Below, piece after piece: positions 62,076 through 64,000 of a stretch of 64,000 bases of DNA; the first letter of the stretch is position 1, and every line of letters begins with the position of its first letter. The translations under genes and the position numbers were made by a program. This DNA comes from Methylobacterium oryzae (GTDB taxonomy: Bacteria; Pseudomonadota; Alphaproteobacteria; Rhizobiales; Beijerinckiaceae): NCBI RefSeq assembly GCF_021398735.1, contig NZ_CP090349.1:5330001-5394000 (forward strand). The letters are read 5' to 3'. The notes under the pieces are model-generated. The model worked only from the letters and a program-made list of their open reading frames with translations, made no database searches and was not told where the DNA came from.

Positions 62076-62447
62076 CTACTGGCAGGGCAGCGCCGCGGCG
62101 AAATCCGAGATGAACTGCGCGGTCTGGCGGGTCCGGGCCGGCGCCGCCGGATCGCGGGCGACGAGCCCCGCCTCGACGCGGAGGCGGCCGTTGCAGGCGC
62201 AGGTCGGCAGCGTTCCCGCGGCCGGCTCAGGCGAGCACGCGTCGTGGTGCGCGCAGGCGAGATCCAGCGCGTCGATCGGCGGGTAGCCGGGCCCGCGGCT
62301 GCCGGGGCCGCAGAAATTCCCGTAGATCAGGATGGCGCCGCGCCCGTCGGGCCCGGGTGGCACGATCTCCTGCGCCCGCGCCGGGACGGTGCAGGCCGCG
62401 AGCGCGACGGCGAGCAGCATTGTCGTGAGGGAGGTCGAGCTGGGCAT
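62076..62447 (-). CDS. Secreted phospholipase A2-like protein
   Basis: A 123-aa exported protein from ATG 62447. After the signal sequence (LLAVALAACTVPARA, with LAAC at Cys19 also fitting a lipobox) it has the phospholipase A2 calcium loop YGNFCGPG (Tyr42, Gly43, Cys46, Gly47, Gly49) and the catalytic-helix pattern LDLACAHHDAC with His68-Asp69 between cysteines 65 and 71. Further cysteines at about 83, 85 and 122 could form disulfides. The motif set supports a secretory PLA2 fold; activity is inferred. It is convergent with grpE. Confidence 0.72.
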   Translation of the reverse strand: MPSSTSLTTMLLAVALAACTVPARAQEIVPPGPDGRGAILIYGNFCGPGSRGPGYPPIDALDLACAHHDACSPEPAAGTLPTCACNGRLRVEAGLVARDPAAPARTRQTAQFISDFAAALPCQ

Positions 62448-62632
62448 GCTCACGGCCGATCCTGTCGGAGAGAATCCGCGGTCCCGCGGGGCTGCACCCG
62501 CGCGGTATCCGGCCTCACCGACATCCCTCGGCCATGGACAGGCTCGCGCGGCCGACAGATTCGCGAAGCCGAATGCAGGGCATTGCGACCCAGCTTGACC
62601 GCTCCGTCAAGCTATCGCCCAACGAATATTGC

Positions 62633-63370
62633 TCAGAATCGGTAATTCACACCGGCCCGAACCACCGCAAACCCGGAGTCCTGTTTGCCGGCACCATAAA
62701 ACGCCGGAACACTGGCGTTGTAGTACGTGGCGGCGTTCGTTCCGCGGCCGAGATGGAGGTAGAGCGCCTCCACCTTGGCGGAGAGCTTCTCGGTGAAGGC
62801 GTACTCGATGCCGCCGCCGGCCGCGTATCCGGTCCGGTCGGTCGACGGCAGGGTGTAGGGGTAGGCGCCCGCGTCGGTCGCGCGCGCCCCGCCGCCGTAA
62901 GCGAAACCGCCGGTCCCGTAGACGAGGACCCGGTCGAACGCGTAGCCGAGCCGGGCGCGGACCGTGCCGAAATAGTCGAGGCTCGGTCGGACACTGTAAT
63001 ACGGCGTGGTGCCGAGATAGGCGGCGTCCGCCTTGGCGAAGGCCGCGCCCTGGATGTCGGCCTCGACGCCGACGACGGCGCCGGAGCCCGGCGTGAATTG
63101 GTAATTGTAGCCTATCTGGCCGCCGCCGGCGAAGCCGCCTGACCGCCCGCCGCCCGTGACGGTGCCGTAGGTCGGGTCGGTGAAGCCGCCGCTCCCGGTC
63201 GGGAATGCGTATCCCGCATTCACGCCGGCATAGATGCCCGTCCAGGTGAAGACCGGGAGCGACGGCAGTGGCGGCGGCGGCGCGCGGCGGGGCAGGTCGG
63301 CCGCCTGGGCGGCGAGGGCCAGGCAGCCGCATGCGGCGCCCGCGAGGGCTGCGGAGGTTCGTGCGTTCAT
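62633..63370 (-). CDS. Outer membrane beta-barrel protein (Omp25/31-like)
   Basis: A 245-aa porin-like barrel. A signal peptide ends near AAQAADLP, as in many Hyphomicrobiales Omp25/Omp31 proteins, followed by a Pro-rich linker and FTWTGIYAGVNAGYAF. Repeated aromatic-alternating strands (GGQIGYNYQFTPG, RARLGYAFDRVLVYGTGGFAY, AAGGGIEYAFTEKLSAKVEA) end with VVRAGVNYRF, whose terminal Phe is the outer-membrane insertion signal. It is monocistronic and divided from the phospholipase-like gene by about 180 bp. Confidence 0.9.
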   Translation of the reverse strand: MNARTSAALAGAACGCLALAAQAADLPRRAPPPPLPSLPVFTWTGIYAGVNAGYAFPTGSGGFTDPTYGTVTGGGRSGGFAGGGQIGYNYQFTPGSGAVVGVEADIQGAAFAKADAAYLGTTPYYSVRPSLDYFGTVRARLGYAFDRVLVYGTGGFAYGGGARATDAGAYPYTLPSTDRTGYAAGGGIEYAFTEKLSAKVEALYLHLGRGTNAATYYNASVPAFYGAGKQDSGFAVVRAGVNYRF

Positions 63371-63405
63371 GGAAATCTCGTTCGGCGCGCGGCGGAGCCG
63401 CGGGA

Positions 63406-63534
63406 TCAGAGGGCCAGGAGGAGCAGCCCGACGACGGTCACGGACAGGATCAGGCAGAGGGCGAGATCGAGAATGGCCGCTCCACCGCAGGTCGGCGCGG
63501 TTCGTGCGCGGTCGATACCGGACAGGGCGATCAA
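63406..63534 (-). CDS. Possible 42-aa membrane peptide
   Basis: A TTG at 63534 overlaps the stop of the upstream small membrane-protein gene and opens a 42-codon frame whose last 22 residues are one hydrophobic helix (ILDLALCLILSVTVVGLLLL). The overlap suggests coupling. No homologue is known to me, and the TTG start makes this tentative. Confidence 0.3.
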   Translation of the reverse strand: MIALSGIDRARTAPTCGGAAILDLALCLILSVTVVGLLLLAL

Positions 63535-63860
63535 GAGCGGACCTCGCGGTTCTCTTCCGTGCGTGCCGCGACCCTCACGGTTCTCGCGGCGCGTCGGGGC
63601 CCGACGGCGCCCGAGGGTGCCGCCGCCCCGCCTGAGGGGGTGGCGGGAGCGGCGGCCTGCGGCGCCCTCGGTGAACCGGCGCGGTGGACCGTTTCCGCGA
63701 CGGCGACCCCGAGGACGGGCAGTGTGAGCGCGGCGACGACGCAGACGAGGCGTCGGAGCCGCGGAAGGGGATCACCCAGGCTTGCCCGTCGCGCCTGGGC
63801 GGTGGGAAGCGTGAGCGGCGGCAGGGGCATCGCCACGAGCGTTCGCGTATCAATCGTCAT
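63531..63860 (-). CDS. Small single-pass membrane protein, unknown
   Basis: A 109-aa protein from ATG 63860 (MTIDTRTLVAM). A basic stretch (PLPRLRRL) precedes a hydrophobic helix (VCVVAALTLPVLGVAVA), then a Pro/Ala-rich, basic C-terminal part that would lie in the periplasm. No family is recognised. The region upstream contains a 10-bp palindrome, and a possible second membrane peptide overlaps its stop. Confidence 0.5.
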   Translation of the reverse strand: MTIDTRTLVAMPLPPLTLPTAQARRASLGDPLPRLRRLVCVVAALTLPVLGVAVAETVHRAGSPRAPQAAAPATPSGGAAAPSGAVGPRRAARTVRVAARTEENREVRS

Positions 63861-63872
63861 CGGCCGGCCCCG

Positions 63873-63901
63873 CATTTCGTGGGAAATTTGACCACGAAAT
63901 G
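63873..63901. promoter_or_regulatory. 10-bp palindrome upstream of the small membrane gene
   Basis: CATTTCGTGG (63873-63882), 9-bp spacer, CCACGAAATG (63892-63901). The arms are perfect. It begins 13 bp upstream of the ATG at 63860 in an AT-rich patch, the position expected for an operator. Confidence 0.5.
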
Positions 63902-63967
63902 GTTTTACGTGTGCAAAAATCCCACGTCAACGCGAAATCGAGGGACCAGCGTGCGCCTTCGCACGCG

Positions 63968-63984
63968 GTGGGATTGTGTCCCAC
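63968..63984. promoter_or_regulatory. GTGGGA-N5-TCCCAC dyad
   Basis: Inverted repeat GTGGGA (63968-63973) and TCCCAC (63979-63984). The same TCCCAC hexamer recurs near 63928 and, as GTGGGA, inside the neighbouring palindrome's spacer, suggesting several sites for one dimeric regulator. Confidence 0.4.
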
Positions 63985-64000
63985 AGCGTGAGCCGTCACG

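Overview
The window is about 64 kb of very GC-rich, densely coding DNA from an alphaproteobacterium of the order Hyphomicrobiales (Rhizobiales), most likely Methylobacterium or a close relative. The evidence is the four-cysteine c-type cytochrome family linked to methanol metabolism (27064-27633), a C4-pathway 5-aminolevulinate synthase, the murA - DUF2948 - hisD - UPF0262 - low-molecular-weight phosphatase block, and two exact TTAA-N7-TTAA CtrA-type sites. No rRNA, tRNA, insertion sequence, prophage or CRISPR array was seen. The genus is an inference from gene content.

Layout. 1-1647: the 3' part of nth (endonuclease III), then purC. 1654-6554: a tightly overlapping minus-strand operon of two paralogous GT2 glycosyltransferases, an exported protein and an IalB-like protein. 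6741-9662: a secreted protein, a YgjP-type metallopeptidase and a Flp pilus fragment (prepilin peptidase cpaA, flp pilin, CpaC/RcpA-N-like protein). 9776-12596: a D-tartrate cluster (RraA-fold protein, LysR regulator, D-tartrate dehydratase). 12650-18760: a phosphatase, then the conserved minus-strand run DUF423, engB, yidC, rnpA, rpmH, apt, plus an inositol-phosphatase gene. 19041-25615: hemA, then murA/DUF2948/hisD/UPF0262/phosphatase. 25709-30337: a LapG-like cysteine peptidase and the methanol-type cytochrome divide at the CtrA sites, followed by a FIST-domain sensor translationally coupled to a hybrid histidine kinase. 30559-44398: accessory metabolism and transport (three MFS carriers, an SDR, an ABC exporter, glutaminase, adenosine kinase), a SWIB protein, two PRC-barrel proteins and a Uma2 protein. 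44453-49439: a chemoreceptor, a quinone oxidoreductase and a large hybrid kinase. 49660-56921: a DNA-repair block of polA, a HepT/MntA toxin-antitoxin pair, DUF4130-UdgX, its radical-SAM partner, and recX. 56966-64000: a membrane-anchored TAXI-type protein, glnD, grpE, a phospholipase-A2-like secreted protein, an Omp25/31-type barrel and a small membrane protein next to strong dyad symmetries.

The most interesting parts are the radical-SAM / DUF4130-UdgX pair; a tartrate dehydratase next to an RraA-fold protein that could decarboxylate its product oxaloacetate; the FIST sensor/kinase module, which resembles the NosP/NahK pairing; the paired CtrA sites between a LapG-like protease and a methylotrophy cytochrome; and four dispersed copies of one long imperfect palindrome at 13338, 18905, 39988 and 49544.
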